Source of the DNA: Brachybacterium equifaecis | GTDB taxonomy: Bacteria; Actinomycetota; Actinomycetes; Actinomycetales; Dermabacteraceae | DNA: 64,000 bases | Assembly (NCBI RefSeq): GCF_023509525.1 | Contig: NZ_JAKNCJ010000004.1 | Span: 1-64,000, forward strand | Direction of reading: 5' to 3' | In this document: positions 36,286 to 43,735 of the stretch, piece by piece | Position numbering within the stretch: position 1 is the first letter of the stretch | How the letters are laid out: every line of letters starts with the position of its first letter | The notes under the pieces: generated by a model | Databases searched by the model: none | What the model was told of the DNA's origin: nothing | The model's input: only the letters and a program-made list of their open reading frames with translations | Position numbers and translations under genes: made by a program

Positions 36286-37588
36286 GAAGACCGCCCCTGA
36301 GGACAGCACGACGCCCGAGGATGCGGATCTCGCAGCCCGCGGGATCGAGAGCGCGCGCGACGAGAGCGACACCGCCGAGCTGCCCGCTGTCCTCGACGAC
36401 GACTCCTCGCAGGAGAGCGTGAGCCCGGAGGCGGAGACGCCCGCGGCCCTCGACGCGCCCGCGATCCGCTCCTTCGACCGGACTCTCGGCACTGCCCCGG
36501 CTGCGGCGGCGCCCGCCCCGCGTCGCCACGGCCGCCGCGCCCGCCGCCTCGCCGAGCCGGACTCCGCCCAGGGCGCTGCCGCGCCCGCCGCGCTGAACCC
36601 TGCCGACAGCGCCCAGCCGCTCGTCTTCGGCTCCCACCCCCCGCTCACCGGATCGGACGCCGCGGACAGCTCCACGCCGGACGCGGCGAAGGACGCCACC
36701 GCGGATGCGGCGACCGTCGCCGCTGCACCCGACACGGCACCCTCGGCGCAGGCGGATGCGACCGCCGCGGGCGCTCCCGCTGTCGATGCACCTGCTGTCG
36801 AGGATCCCGCGGCCGACGCCCCCGCTGCCGACGGTGAGCGCGCTGACGGTTCCGCCGAGGGCATCGCTGACGAGAGCGCTGCCGGTACCGATGCGGCGGA
36901 GACCGGCTCCGAGAGCGACTCCTCCGCTGCGGATGATCCGCAGACCGCATCGCCCACGACCGCAGAGCCGGCCGTCCCGTCCGCAGACGCTGCCGCATCT
37001 GCCAGCGGCGCAGAGGGCGCACCGGCAGTGCGAGGCGCTCTTGCACCGCCGACCGCCGATGCTCCGCTGCCGAAGGTGCGCCGCTTCGGCAAGCGGGCCC
37101 GGGTCATCGAGATCGATCCTGAGGCCGATGCAGCGCTCGGCGCCGCGGGCCAGGCGGGCGAGATCCCGCGCGATGCGGCCGCCGGCCCGTCGGACGCCCA
37201 GGGAGCTGCGCAGAGCACCGATGCTGCGGTGCTGGCGGCCGAGGGCGCGGCGAGGAGCGCCCGTGCCCCCGAGGCCGGAGTCGATCGCGACTCCGATGGC
37301 GTGGAGCTCGGTGAGATGGGCGTTGTGGACGCCCCGAATCCGCGTCCCGCACCCCGCTTCGACGGGCGCGTCCTGAACCGACCCGAGCAGACCCGCGGCC
37401 GCCCGCTCGTGTGGATCGTCTGGGCAGTGATCGCTCTCGCGGTCATCGCTCTCGTGGTCCTGCTCCTCACCGGTCAGCTGGGAGGTAGCGCGAACGCTGC
37501 CTCCGCAGCTGCCGGGCCGGTGGGGGAGATCCTCTCCTCCATCGCTGAACCCACTTCGCTCCAGACCTCGGAGGTCACCCTCGCGTGA
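36278..37588 (+). CDS. Ala/Pro/Asp-rich protein with one C-terminal membrane helix
   Basis: The 436-residue product is mostly low complexity. Residues 1-360 are rich in Ala, Pro, Asp, Glu and Ser with basic patches such as [13 protein letters not shown]. One membrane helix ([20 protein letters not shown]) lies near residue 380, followed by about 35 residues. This suggests a long disordered cytoplasmic arm tethered to the membrane. The start is ATG 36278, with AGGAGG 8 nt upstream. It overlaps nadD by 8 nt and rsfS by 4 nt. Related low-complexity genes commonly occupy this nadD-rsfS slot in actinobacteria. Function unknown. Confidence 0.75.
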   Translation: MSEKTAPEDSTTPEDADLAARGIESARDESDTAELPAVLDDDSSQESVSPEAETPAALDAPAIRSFDRTLGTAPAAAAPAPRRHGRRARRLAEPDSAQGAAAPAALNPADSAQPLVFGSHPPLTGSDAADSSTPDAAKDATADAATVAAAPDTAPSAQADATAAGAPAVDAPAVEDPAADAPAADGERADGSAEGIADESAAGTDAAETGSESDSSAADDPQTASPTTAEPAVPSADAAASASGAEGAPAVRGALAPPTADAPLPKVRRFGKRARVIEIDPEADAALGAAGQAGEIPRDAAAGPSDAQGAAQSTDAAVLAAEGAARSARAPEAGVDRDSDGVELGEMGVVDAPNPRPAPRFDGRVLNRPEQTRGRPLVWIVWAVIALAVIALVVLLLTGQLGGSANAASAAAGPVGEILSSIAEPTSLQTSEVTLA

Positions 37589-37995
37589 GCATTCCTGACG
37601 ACATCCTCGCCCTCGCCCGCACTGCCGCCCAGGCGGCGTCCGACAAGCTCGCCGGCGAGGTGATCGGCCTCGATGTCTCGGAGCTGGTCGTGATCACCGA
37701 CGTGTTCCTGGTGTGCTCGGGCAGCTCCGAGCGCCAGGTCTCGGCGATCGTGGACGGCATCGAGGAGCAGCTCCTCAAGGAGCACCGCCGCAAGCCCCTG
37801 CGCCGCGAGGGCCAGATGGACGCCCGCTGGGTGCTCCTGGACTACGGCGACATCGTGATCCACGTGCAGCACGCGGAGGATCGCGCGTTCTATGCGCTCG
37901 AGCGCCTGTGGCGCGAGGCGCCCGTGCTCGACCTGCAGATCGATGAGGGCGGCCCCGCTGCCCCGGCCGGATCGGACAGCAGCTCGGCGGCATGA
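37585..37995 (+). CDS. rsfS: ribosomal silencing factor RsfS
   Basis: RsfS binds L14 and blocks subunit joining when nutrients are scarce. The 136-residue product contains ALARTAAQAASDKLAGEVIG, VFLVCSGSSERQVSAIVDGI, ARWVLLDYGDIVIHVQ and HAEDRAFYALERLW, the conserved DUF143 segments. A short Gly/Pro/Ser-rich tail follows. It overlaps the previous gene (GTGA) and the next (ATGA). Confidence 0.95.
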   Translation: MSIPDDILALARTAAQAASDKLAGEVIGLDVSELVVITDVFLVCSGSSERQVSAIVDGIEEQLLKEHRRKPLRREGQMDARWVLLDYGDIVIHVQHAEDRAFYALERLWREAPVLDLQIDEGGPAAPAGSDSSSAA

Positions 37996-38630
37996 GCGCC
38001 GCTCCCTCTTCGCGGCTGATCCTGGTGCGCCACGGCCAGACCGACTACAACGCCGAAGGCCGCCTCCAGGGGCAGGTCGACATCCCCCTGAACACGACCG
38101 GTCGCGTGCAGGCCGAGGGCGTTGCGCGCGCCCTGCGGAACGAGCCGATCGACGTGATCGTGTCCTCGCCGCTGGTGCGTGCGCTCGACACAGCGCAGGA
38201 GATCTCGCGATCGCTCGGCGGCCTGGAGGTCGTGGTCGACGACGCAGTCATCGAGCAGGGCTTCGGCCAGTGGGAGGGCCTCATCGGCTCCGAGATCGAG
38301 TCGCAGTGGCCTGATCTCTACCGCGACTGGCGCACCTCGAAAGCTGTGCCGGGGATCGGCATGGAGGAGCGCGCGGTCGTGGGGGAGCGGTTCGCCGGCG
38401 CCGCCCGGCGACTGCTCGCCCAGCACGCGGGTCGCACTGTTCTCGTGGTCTCCCACGGCGCTGCGATCCGCTCGGGCATCACCGCGCTGATCGGTCAGAA
38501 TCCGGCCGCGTTCTTCGGCATCGGCGGCCTCGGCAACTGCCACCGCAGCGTGCTCGAACCCCTGCGCTCGGACCCGCAGGGGCAGGCTATGAGGCTGCTG
38601 TCACACAACGTCCCACCCGATTTCGCATGA
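37992..38630 (+). CDS. histidine phosphatase (phosphoglycerate mutase-like)
   Basis: The 212-residue product has the catalytic ILVRHGQTDYNAEGRLQGQ motif with the phospho-His, SSPLVRALDTAQ, an EQGFGQWEGL segment and the second histidine in VVSHGAAIRSG. It belongs to the cofactor-dependent mutase-like phosphatases. In the nadD-rsfS-phosphatase order of actinobacteria it may be glucosyl-3-phosphoglycerate phosphatase-like or a general phosphatase, which the sequence cannot decide. The recombinase gene on the other strand overlaps its last 30 bases. Confidence 0.9.
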   Translation: MSAAPSSRLILVRHGQTDYNAEGRLQGQVDIPLNTTGRVQAEGVARALRNEPIDVIVSSPLVRALDTAQEISRSLGGLEVVVDDAVIEQGFGQWEGLIGSEIESQWPDLYRDWRTSKAVPGIGMEERAVVGERFAGAARRLLAQHAGRTVLVVSHGAAIRSGITALIGQNPAAFFGIGGLGNCHRSVLEPLRSDPQGQAMRLLSHNVPPDFA

Positions 38631-40466
38631 GCCGGGGCGGGCTGTAAGATTGTCGAGTCGCTGCAGCGCAGGCAGGTCTTCGGACCGAGGCTGAGCAGCA
38701 GGGACTCCCTTCGGGGCTATGGCGCAGTTGGTAGCGCGCTTCCATGGCATGGAAGAGGTCAGGGGTTCGATTCCCCTTAGCTCCACCCAATGTGTCTTAC
38801 GGGAACACGCGACATCGAAAGATGTGGTGTGTTCCCGTAAGTCGTTTCTGCCCTCGTGCTCATGCTTCGCGTCGTCATCGTCGGCGTTGGTGCTTTCGCG
38901 GATGATGGTGGCGAACGGTTCGGCGAGCCTGGGGCGTAGTTGTTCGTCGTCGGTGATGTCGAGGCGGGTGTAGAAGGCCTGGTTCGCGAGCCGCCGGTCC
39001 GCGTCGCCGGAGCGGGCGTACGCGTGGTGCGCGTCGGTGAGCAGCCGCAGCGAGTCATGCAGGAACGCCCGCCCTCCGGTGTGGTGCTCGTCGTGCTCGG
39101 TGAGTTTCTGGTTCACGTCGGCGAGGCCTGCGCGGATGCGCTCTTGGTGCCGTTTCAGGGTGGGGAGGTCGATGGCGTCGGCGAAGTGCGCGGCGAGCAG
39201 CTTGTCGCTCTCCGACTCCAACTTCGCTCGGTTTGCCATGAGGTCGGCGATCTCTTGGTCGCGGCCTGCCATGCGCTTGTCGAACGCCGCATCCACCTTC
39301 GCAGCGAGGTCGCGGTAGGTCTGGTCGCTGATCGTGATCGAGGCGTAGGAGTCCGCCACGATGCGCTCGGCGACTGCGACCGGCACCGCACGCCTCGTGC
39401 AGGTCGTCTTCTTGGCGGCACGACCGGAGCAGACGAAGTAGGCGTAGGTCGTGCCGCGCGGGTTGGTGGCGAAGTCGAGCAGCATCCTCGACCCGCAGCT
39501 GCCGCAGTGCAGGAGTCCTTTCAGGTGGTGCGCGTGCTGGACGTGCCGCGTCTGCTTCGCCGTCCGCGCTTTCAGGAGCGACTGCACCTGGTCGAACAGA
39601 GCTGGTTCCACGATGGGGTCGTGCGCGCCGGGATACAGGGCGCCCTTGTAGCGGATCACCCCGGCGTAGTAGGGGTTCGTGAGGAGCTTGTAGAGCGTGT
39701 TCTTCCCCAACGGCCTCGACGGGCGCTTCGGCGTCGGCACCGTCACCAAGCCCCGTGCGGTGAGGTCGCGCAGCAGGCCGGTCACAGAGGTCTCGCCCTC
39801 GGCGTAGTGCTCGAACGCCCACCGGATCAACGGGGCACGCTCGGCATCGACCTCGACCGTGCGAATCTCCCGGCCCGCGTCGGTGCGGCGCACGTTCAAG
39901 TATCCGATGGGGGCGCGCATCGGGGTACCGCCCTGGGCGACTTTCTGCGTGAGTCCTTTGGTGACTTCGGTGGCGAGGTTCCGGGAGTAGAACTCGGCGA
40001 TGGAGGACATGATGCCGTGTACGAGCATCCCCGAGGGTGTCTGGTCGATGGACTCGGTGGCCGAGACGAGGGTGACTCCGGCGTTGATGAGGGCTTCGTG
40101 GATGGCCACGTCGTCGGCGCGGTTGCGGGCGAGCCGGTCGAGCTTGTGCACGATGCGGAATGTGACGCGGGTCGCGGCGATGAACGCCAGCATCTCTTGC
40201 AGCCCGTCACGATCCGCCGAACGTGCTGATTCGCCCGCGTCGACGAATTCGCGCACGATCCTCGCGCCCAGCTCGTCGGCTTTGCGCTGGTTGGCTTCGC
40301 GTTGGGCGGGGATCGAGAAGCCTTCGTCGGTGCCGCCACGTTCGGCTTGCTCCCGCGTCGAGACCCGCAGGTAGGAGACCGCGAGGAGCACCGGCTTGTC
40401 GCCCGCGTGATCGTCGCTGACGCCTGCCGAGGTGAGGGTGAGGGTGGGAGCGGTGGTGGTGTTCAT
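38601..40466 (-). CDS. large serine recombinase (integrase)
   Basis: The 621-residue frame has a resolvase domain with catalytic Ser36 in YLRVSTREQAERGG, the arginine-bearing HKLDRLARNRADDVAIHEAL, and TPSGMLVHGIMSSIAEFYS. A recombinase domain (MRAPIGYLNVRRTDAG) follows, then a zinc ribbon (LLHCGSCGSRML with YFVCSGRAAKKTTC) and a coiled-coil region. The start is ATG 40466, with AAGGAG 7 nt upstream. From about residue 560 the frame leaves the element: residues 561-585 are the exact antisense translation of the tRNA (WVELRGIEPLTSSMPW), and the rest is host flank to the stop at 38601. The natural C terminus in the excised form must differ. Confidence 0.92.
   Translation of the reverse strand: MNTTTAPTLTLTSAGVSDDHAGDKPVLLAVSYLRVSTREQAERGGTDEGFSIPAQREANQRKADELGARIVREFVDAGESARSADRDGLQEMLAFIAATRVTFRIVHKLDRLARNRADDVAIHEALINAGVTLVSATESIDQTPSGMLVHGIMSSIAEFYSRNLATEVTKGLTQKVAQGGTPMRAPIGYLNVRRTDAGREIRTVEVDAERAPLIRWAFEHYAEGETSVTGLLRDLTARGLVTVPTPKRPSRPLGKNTLYKLLTNPYYAGVIRYKGALYPGAHDPIVEPALFDQVQSLLKARTAKQTRHVQHAHHLKGLLHCGSCGSRMLLDFATNPRGTTYAYFVCSGRAAKKTTCTRRAVPVAVAERIVADSYASITISDQTYRDLAAKVDAAFDKRMAGRDQEIADLMANRAKLESESDKLLAAHFADAIDLPTLKRHQERIRAGLADVNQKLTEHDEHHTGGRAFLHDSLRLLTDAHHAYARSGDADRRLANQAFYTRLDITDDEQLRPRLAEPFATIIRESTNADDDDAKHEHEGRNDLREHTTSFDVACSRKTHWVELRGIEPLTSSMPWKRATNCAIAPKGVPAAQPRSEDLPALQRLDNLTARPGSCEIGWDVV
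38621..38649 (+). promoter_or_regulatory. possible tRNA-Ala promoter
   Basis: TAAGAT (38644-38649) is a good -10 box. TTTCGC (38621-38626) is 17 nt upstream as a weak -35. Transcription would begin near 38656, about 57 nt ahead of the mature tRNA. Confidence 0.45.
38713..38785 (+). tRNA. tRNA-Ala (anticodon GGC)
   Basis: A 73-nt cloverleaf folds: acceptor GGGGCTA pairs with TAGCTCC, followed by discriminator A at 38785. The D arm contains GCGC-AGTTGGTA-GCGC. The anticodon stem CTTCC/GGAAG holds the loop ATGGCAT with anticodon GGC, and the T arm is AGGGGTTCGATTCCCCT. CCA is not encoded (ACCC follows). The foreign region begins at its 3' end, so it is the likely integration target. The complete tRNA is retained. 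Confidence 0.96.
38796..38841. repeat. long inverted repeat next to the tRNA, inside the recombinase 3' end
   Basis: Outer arms CTTACGGGAACAC (38796-38808) and GTGTTCCCGTAAG (38829-38841) pair perfectly. An inner stem ACATC/GATGT closes on a GAAA tetraloop. It begins 11 nt past the tRNA. It could terminate tRNA transcription or recombinase transcription, or be a recombinase-binding part of the attachment site. Confidence 0.8.
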
Positions 40467-40765
40467 GCGGTGCTCCTTCGTTGGTGCGCGGGTTCTTCCT
40501 CTACTCTGCCTCGCACATCTGACATGCGGCTCAGATTCTCCGGAGCCGGGAGGCCGTACGGGTCGGGCCGGCCGTCTCGGTGCGCGTCGTGGCGGGCCTG
40601 AGTGATGTTCAGCACCCACTCCACGAGCTTGCGCATGTCCGGCTCCGCCCGCCGCACCGCCCGCAACCGCAACTGCCCCGAATCGACCCCCGTTCCGAGC
40701 GCACCCCTGCCCCGCGCCGCGCGTCGCGGCGACTCGTCGGGTGTGTGTCGAGGTCGGTCACTCAT
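40463..40765 (-). CDS. small hypothetical protein upstream of the recombinase
   Basis: The 100-residue basic protein has LRAVRRAEPDMRKLVEWVLN as a likely helix and a Pro-rich end. Its stop overlaps the recombinase ATG by 4 nt, which argues that it is expressed and coupled to it. A directionality factor is possible by position only; I do not recognise the sequence. An imperfect inverted repeat at 40768-40800 lies just upstream and may control the promoter. Confidence 0.6.
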   Translation of the reverse strand: MSDRPRHTPDESPRRAARGRGALGTGVDSGQLRLRAVRRAEPDMRKLVEWVLNITQARHDAHRDGRPDPYGLPAPENLSRMSDVRGRVEEEPAHQRRSTA

Positions 40766-40855
40766 CTCTAACTCGCGTCATGGCAGATACGTGAGTTTAG
40801 GGTAGCACACATATGGCGTAGCGGCCATTGCGTGAGGTCATGTAGGCTGGGTGGC

Positions 40856-41554
40856 ATGGTCGAGGAGTTGGAGAGCGTGCCGTTGCTGGTGCCGGAGGAC
40901 TTGCCTGCGGGCTGGCAGATGCCCGAGCCCTCGCCCTTCGACCCCGACCATGACAGCTCCGAGATTGACGCGGCGCTCAGGTATGAGCGGTGGGTCGATC
41001 CCGCGCCGGGGCTGGATCGGAAGTTGAATTCCAGCCACAACAACAACGATTCCGGACGCTGGTTCCTCATCCAGCACACCGAGTCGAGCGCCCGTGTGCT
41101 GTTGCGGTTGCAACGGCAGTACCTGTTGGATGAGGAGCCCAAGGGTGAGGTGCGGATCACCGGGATCGTGTATCTGCCCGAGTGGGCGGGTGATCCCGTG
41201 GCGAGTCCGATGCTGCGCAACCTCCCCACGTCGCGGATCGAGGCGGCGATCAATCGCCGCCAGTTCGCCGTCACCGGGGCCACCCGCTTCGAGGGCGGCA
41301 CCATGACCATGCCGTCGGGTCGTGTCCTGCGCTCGGCGGACGTGATGCAGCCGCTCGGGAATCCGAAGCGCACCCCGGACTTCTACGAGGTCGTCGCCCT
41401 CCAGCACACCCGCCTCGTGGACGACGGCGAACCGAACCCGACCGCGCGGATGGCGGAGATCAGCCGCGTGCCGCTGTCGACGGCGCAGGGCTGGGTCGCC
41501 CGCGCCCGCCGCAAAGGACTCCTCCCGCCCGGACGCCGAGGACGCGCCGGATAG
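40856..41554 (+). CDS. hypothetical protein with C-terminal helix-turn-helix
   Basis: The 232-residue product has an acidic N-terminal region, a conserved-looking middle (RYERWVDPAPGLDRKL, RLQRQYLLDEEP, GIVYLPEWAGDPV) and a C-terminal segment PTARMAEISRVPLSTAQGWV followed by ARARRKGLLPPGRRGRAG that looks like an HTH with a basic tail. The start is ATG 40856; TAGGCT (40843-40848) ends 7 nt before it, suggesting a leaderless message. It could be an element regulator or a DNA-binding accessory protein. Family not recognised by me. Confidence 0.65.
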   Translation: MVEELESVPLLVPEDLPAGWQMPEPSPFDPDHDSSEIDAALRYERWVDPAPGLDRKLNSSHNNNDSGRWFLIQHTESSARVLLRLQRQYLLDEEPKGEVRITGIVYLPEWAGDPVASPMLRNLPTSRIEAAINRRQFAVTGATRFEGGTMTMPSGRVLRSADVMQPLGNPKRTPDFYEVVALQHTRLVDDGEPNPTARMAEISRVPLSTAQGWVARARRKGLLPPGRRGRAG

Positions 41555-41572
41555 CCGGACGAGACGCACAGC

Positions 41573-42055
41573 ATGACTCTTGACTCCGTGAGGGATACGA
41601 CGGCGGCAGACCGCGTGCTGCTCGCGCGGGCTACGCTCGACAACTTGAACTGGAACGGCCCGCGCTTCACCATGCCCGAGGTCGAGGGCACCCCGCAGTT
41701 TCGCCACTACTACGACGGCTGGCCGAGCGGCGAAGACTTCGGCCTCGTTGCCGAGGACGCCGAGAGCGTGGCCATCGCGGTGGTCTGGCTGCGCTACTTC
41801 ACCGCAGAAGACCCCGGCTACGGGTTCGTCGCGGAGACCATTCCGGAGCTGAGCATCTGGGTCAGCGCCGAGCATCGAGGCCAAGGTGTCGGTGGACTGC
41901 TCCTGCGTCGAGCCACCAAGGTGGCCCGATCCCGCGGCGTCACCGCGATCAGCCTCTCGGTCGAGGACGGCAACCCCGCCGCAAAGCTCTACGCCCGGCA
42001 CGGCTTCCGCCCCGCCCCGAACGGCGCGCCGGGCTGCCTACTCATGGAACTGTGA
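41573..42055 (+). CDS. GNAT-family N-acetyltransferase
   Basis: The 160-residue product has the GNAT core: ELSIWVSAEHRGQGVGGLLL contains the acetyl-CoA-binding R/Q-x-x-G-x-G/A loop (RGQGVG), and ARSRGVTAISLSVEDGNPAA with LYARHGFRPA completes motif B. It transfers an acetyl group from acetyl-CoA to an amine; the acceptor is unknown. It starts 18 bp after the HTH gene and could be cotranscribed with it. Confidence 0.88.
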   Translation: MTLDSVRDTTAADRVLLARATLDNLNWNGPRFTMPEVEGTPQFRHYYDGWPSGEDFGLVAEDAESVAIAVVWLRYFTAEDPGYGFVAETIPELSIWVSAEHRGQGVGGLLLRRATKVARSRGVTAISLSVEDGNPAAKLYARHGFRPAPNGAPGCLLMEL

Positions 42056-42129
42056 CCCGCGCCGCCGTCACCCGGCTGCTGTCAGAGGTGGGCGAGTAGA
42101 ATAGAGACTCAGACCGAGAGGAGCGGGCT

Positions 42130-42426
42130 ATGAGCAACACGATGCTGACTGCCGATGCTCCGGTGGCGCGAACGCGACCGGACTTCACGCACGTCTCGGA
42201 CGTCATGCTCTACGACATCGCCCGGCACACCGCCTCGCTGCTGATCGCGGAACTGATCGCCCGCGCCGACGCCGCCACCGACGAGTCCGACCAGGAGCAG
42301 TGGGAGGCGAGACTGCGGCTGGTCGATGAACAGGTCTCGGCACTGAACCCGGATGATCGTGCGGGCCTGATCGCGCAGAACGAGGCCTGGGACGACGAGA
42401 GCCACGCCCTGCGCGACCGCGCATAG
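42130..42426 (+). CDS. putative antitoxin of the zeta toxin
   Basis: The 98-residue product is acidic and largely alpha-helical by appearance (YDIARHTASLLIAELIARAD, then DQEQWEARLRLVDEQVSALN). It lies 14 bp before the zeta toxin, the place where epsilon antitoxins occur, but I see no resemblance to Streptococcus epsilon. GAGGAG precedes the ATG, and TAGAAT (42097-42102) is a good -10 box. Toxin binding is inferred from position, size and charge. Confidence 0.65.
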   Translation: MSNTMLTADAPVARTRPDFTHVSDVMLYDIARHTASLLIAELIARADAATDESDQEQWEARLRLVDEQVSALNPDDRAGLIAQNEAWDDESHALRDRA

Positions 42427-42440
42427 TCGATCGCTCGCGT

Positions 42441-43493
42441 ATGGATGATCAGGTCGAGCATCCCGTCGGCTCCGACGAATGGCTGACCCGCGTCTTTCAG
42501 GCGCGGGCGCGACAGCGGCTATTCGGCTCCCATTCGCCGCATCCTGACGGACCGGTGCTGGTACTGTTGGGCGGGCAGCCCGCGGCGGGCAAGACCCAGG
42601 CGCAGCGGACAATCCTGGCCGAGCACCCCGACGACGATCTGGTCGAGGTCACCGGCGACGACCTGCGCGTGTTCCACCCCGACTACCGCAACCTCTCACG
42701 CGACGCGCCGTTCCTGATGCCGAACACGACCGCCCCGGTCTCGGGAGGACTGGTCAGGCTCGCGGTCGAGCACGCCCACGCGCATCGGTACTCGCTGCTG
42801 CTGGAGGGCACCTTCCGCGACCCGGCGATGGTGACGGGCACCGCGGGCCGGTTCGCCGATGCCGGGTACCGGGTCGAGGTCGCCGCCGTCGCCACCCCCG
42901 CGGTCGTGTCGCGCCTGTCGGCGGAGATGCGCTCCCTCGCGGGCGGACTCCCCGCGGTAGGCCGGTGGACACCGCCCAGTGCGCACGAATCCGCGTTGGA
43001 GCACTCGCCAGGCGTGCTGGCCGCGCTCGAAACCCTCCCGCACGTCGCCCGAGTACAAGTGTTCTCCCGCGAACGACTCCTCTACGCCAACACCCGCACC
43101 AGCACCGGGGCGTGGCAGCGCCCGGCGGAAGCCGCCAGGGTGCTGCATACCGAGCAGCACCGCGCACTCGGGGAGGTGGAGGCGGTCGGCTGGCTGCGCG
43201 ACTACGCCGCCGTGTTCGCCCAGGCCGCGGCCCGGCCCGGCTACCTCGGCCCCGAGACCGCCCCGACCTACCTGCGCCTGCAAGCCAACGCCGAGGGCAT
43301 GATCCGCTCCCTGATGTTCACGCCCGGCGCGCCAGCGGGCGAGCTGCAACGCCAACAGCGGGAACGGCACGCCCACCTGCGCCGGGTACTCCCGCCCGAC
43401 CTGATCCCGACACGACGAACAGCCCGACCGGCGCCGTTCTCCGAGCCCCCGGCGCATGCCCCGGACCGGGAACCCCCGACACGCGGACTCTGA
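42441..43493 (+). CDS. zeta-type toxin (UDP-GlcNAc kinase family)
   Basis: Zeta toxins phosphorylate UDP-N-acetylglucosamine and poison cell-wall synthesis. The 350-residue protein has Walker A LLGGQPAAGKTQAQ near residue 37, VTGDDLRVFHPDY with the expected catalytic aspartate, a LLLEGTFRDP segment and RYSLLLE in the core. The last about 30 residues are Pro/Arg-rich. No good ribosome site precedes ATG 42441, so translation may depend on coupling to the small upstream gene. It precedes the relaxase and probably stabilises the element. Confidence 0.85.
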   Translation: MDDQVEHPVGSDEWLTRVFQARARQRLFGSHSPHPDGPVLVLLGGQPAAGKTQAQRTILAEHPDDDLVEVTGDDLRVFHPDYRNLSRDAPFLMPNTTAPVSGGLVRLAVEHAHAHRYSLLLEGTFRDPAMVTGTAGRFADAGYRVEVAAVATPAVVSRLSAEMRSLAGGLPAVGRWTPPSAHESALEHSPGVLAALETLPHVARVQVFSRERLLYANTRTSTGAWQRPAEAARVLHTEQHRALGEVEAVGWLRDYAAVFAQAAARPGYLGPETAPTYLRLQANAEGMIRSLMFTPGAPAGELQRQQRERHAHLRRVLPPDLIPTRRTARPAPFSEPPAHAPDREPPTRGL

Positions 43494-43639
43494 CACCCGA
43501 CGCAAGACCACCGGCACCGACCGCCCCTGCGAAGACCGCCGCCGCGTCCCTCCGCCTCGACGCCAGCATCACCGCCCGCACCTCTGCCCGGACACGCCCC
43601 ACACCCCTCTGTCTGCCCTCGGCCTCTCCTCACGTTCTC

Positions 43640-43735
43640 GCCCCTTTCTCAGCGAATAAATTGAATGAACGTATCCTAAGTGCCGTAGTTGCTGATACGC
43701 TAGTTGAGCGAAGCGACGGATTGAAGGTGGTCGAG
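43640..43735 (+). promoter_or_regulatory. AT-richer region before the relaxase: candidate oriT
   Basis: The local sequence is clearly richer in A/T than its surroundings (GAATAAATTGAATGAACG at 43653-43670). It contains the inverted repeat CGTATC (43670-43675) and GATACG (43694-43699) with an 18-nt centre, and repeats such as GTTGAGCG near 43703. MobF relaxases usually cut close to their own gene at such a hairpin. No nic site can be assigned by eye, and the same stretch could be a promoter. Confidence 0.4.

Noticed and set aside
38713..38785. Peptide WVELRGIEPLTSSMPW as a conserved protein motif of the recombinase
   Set aside because: It is simply the reverse-strand translation of tRNA-Ala and is not a functional protein domain.
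42965..43735. Longer relaxase start at 42965
   Set aside because: That extension overlaps the zeta toxin gene in another frame and reads as Pro/Arg/His-rich non-coding peptide; the conserved relaxase sequence begins at MHGGVIPFRGTGAD.
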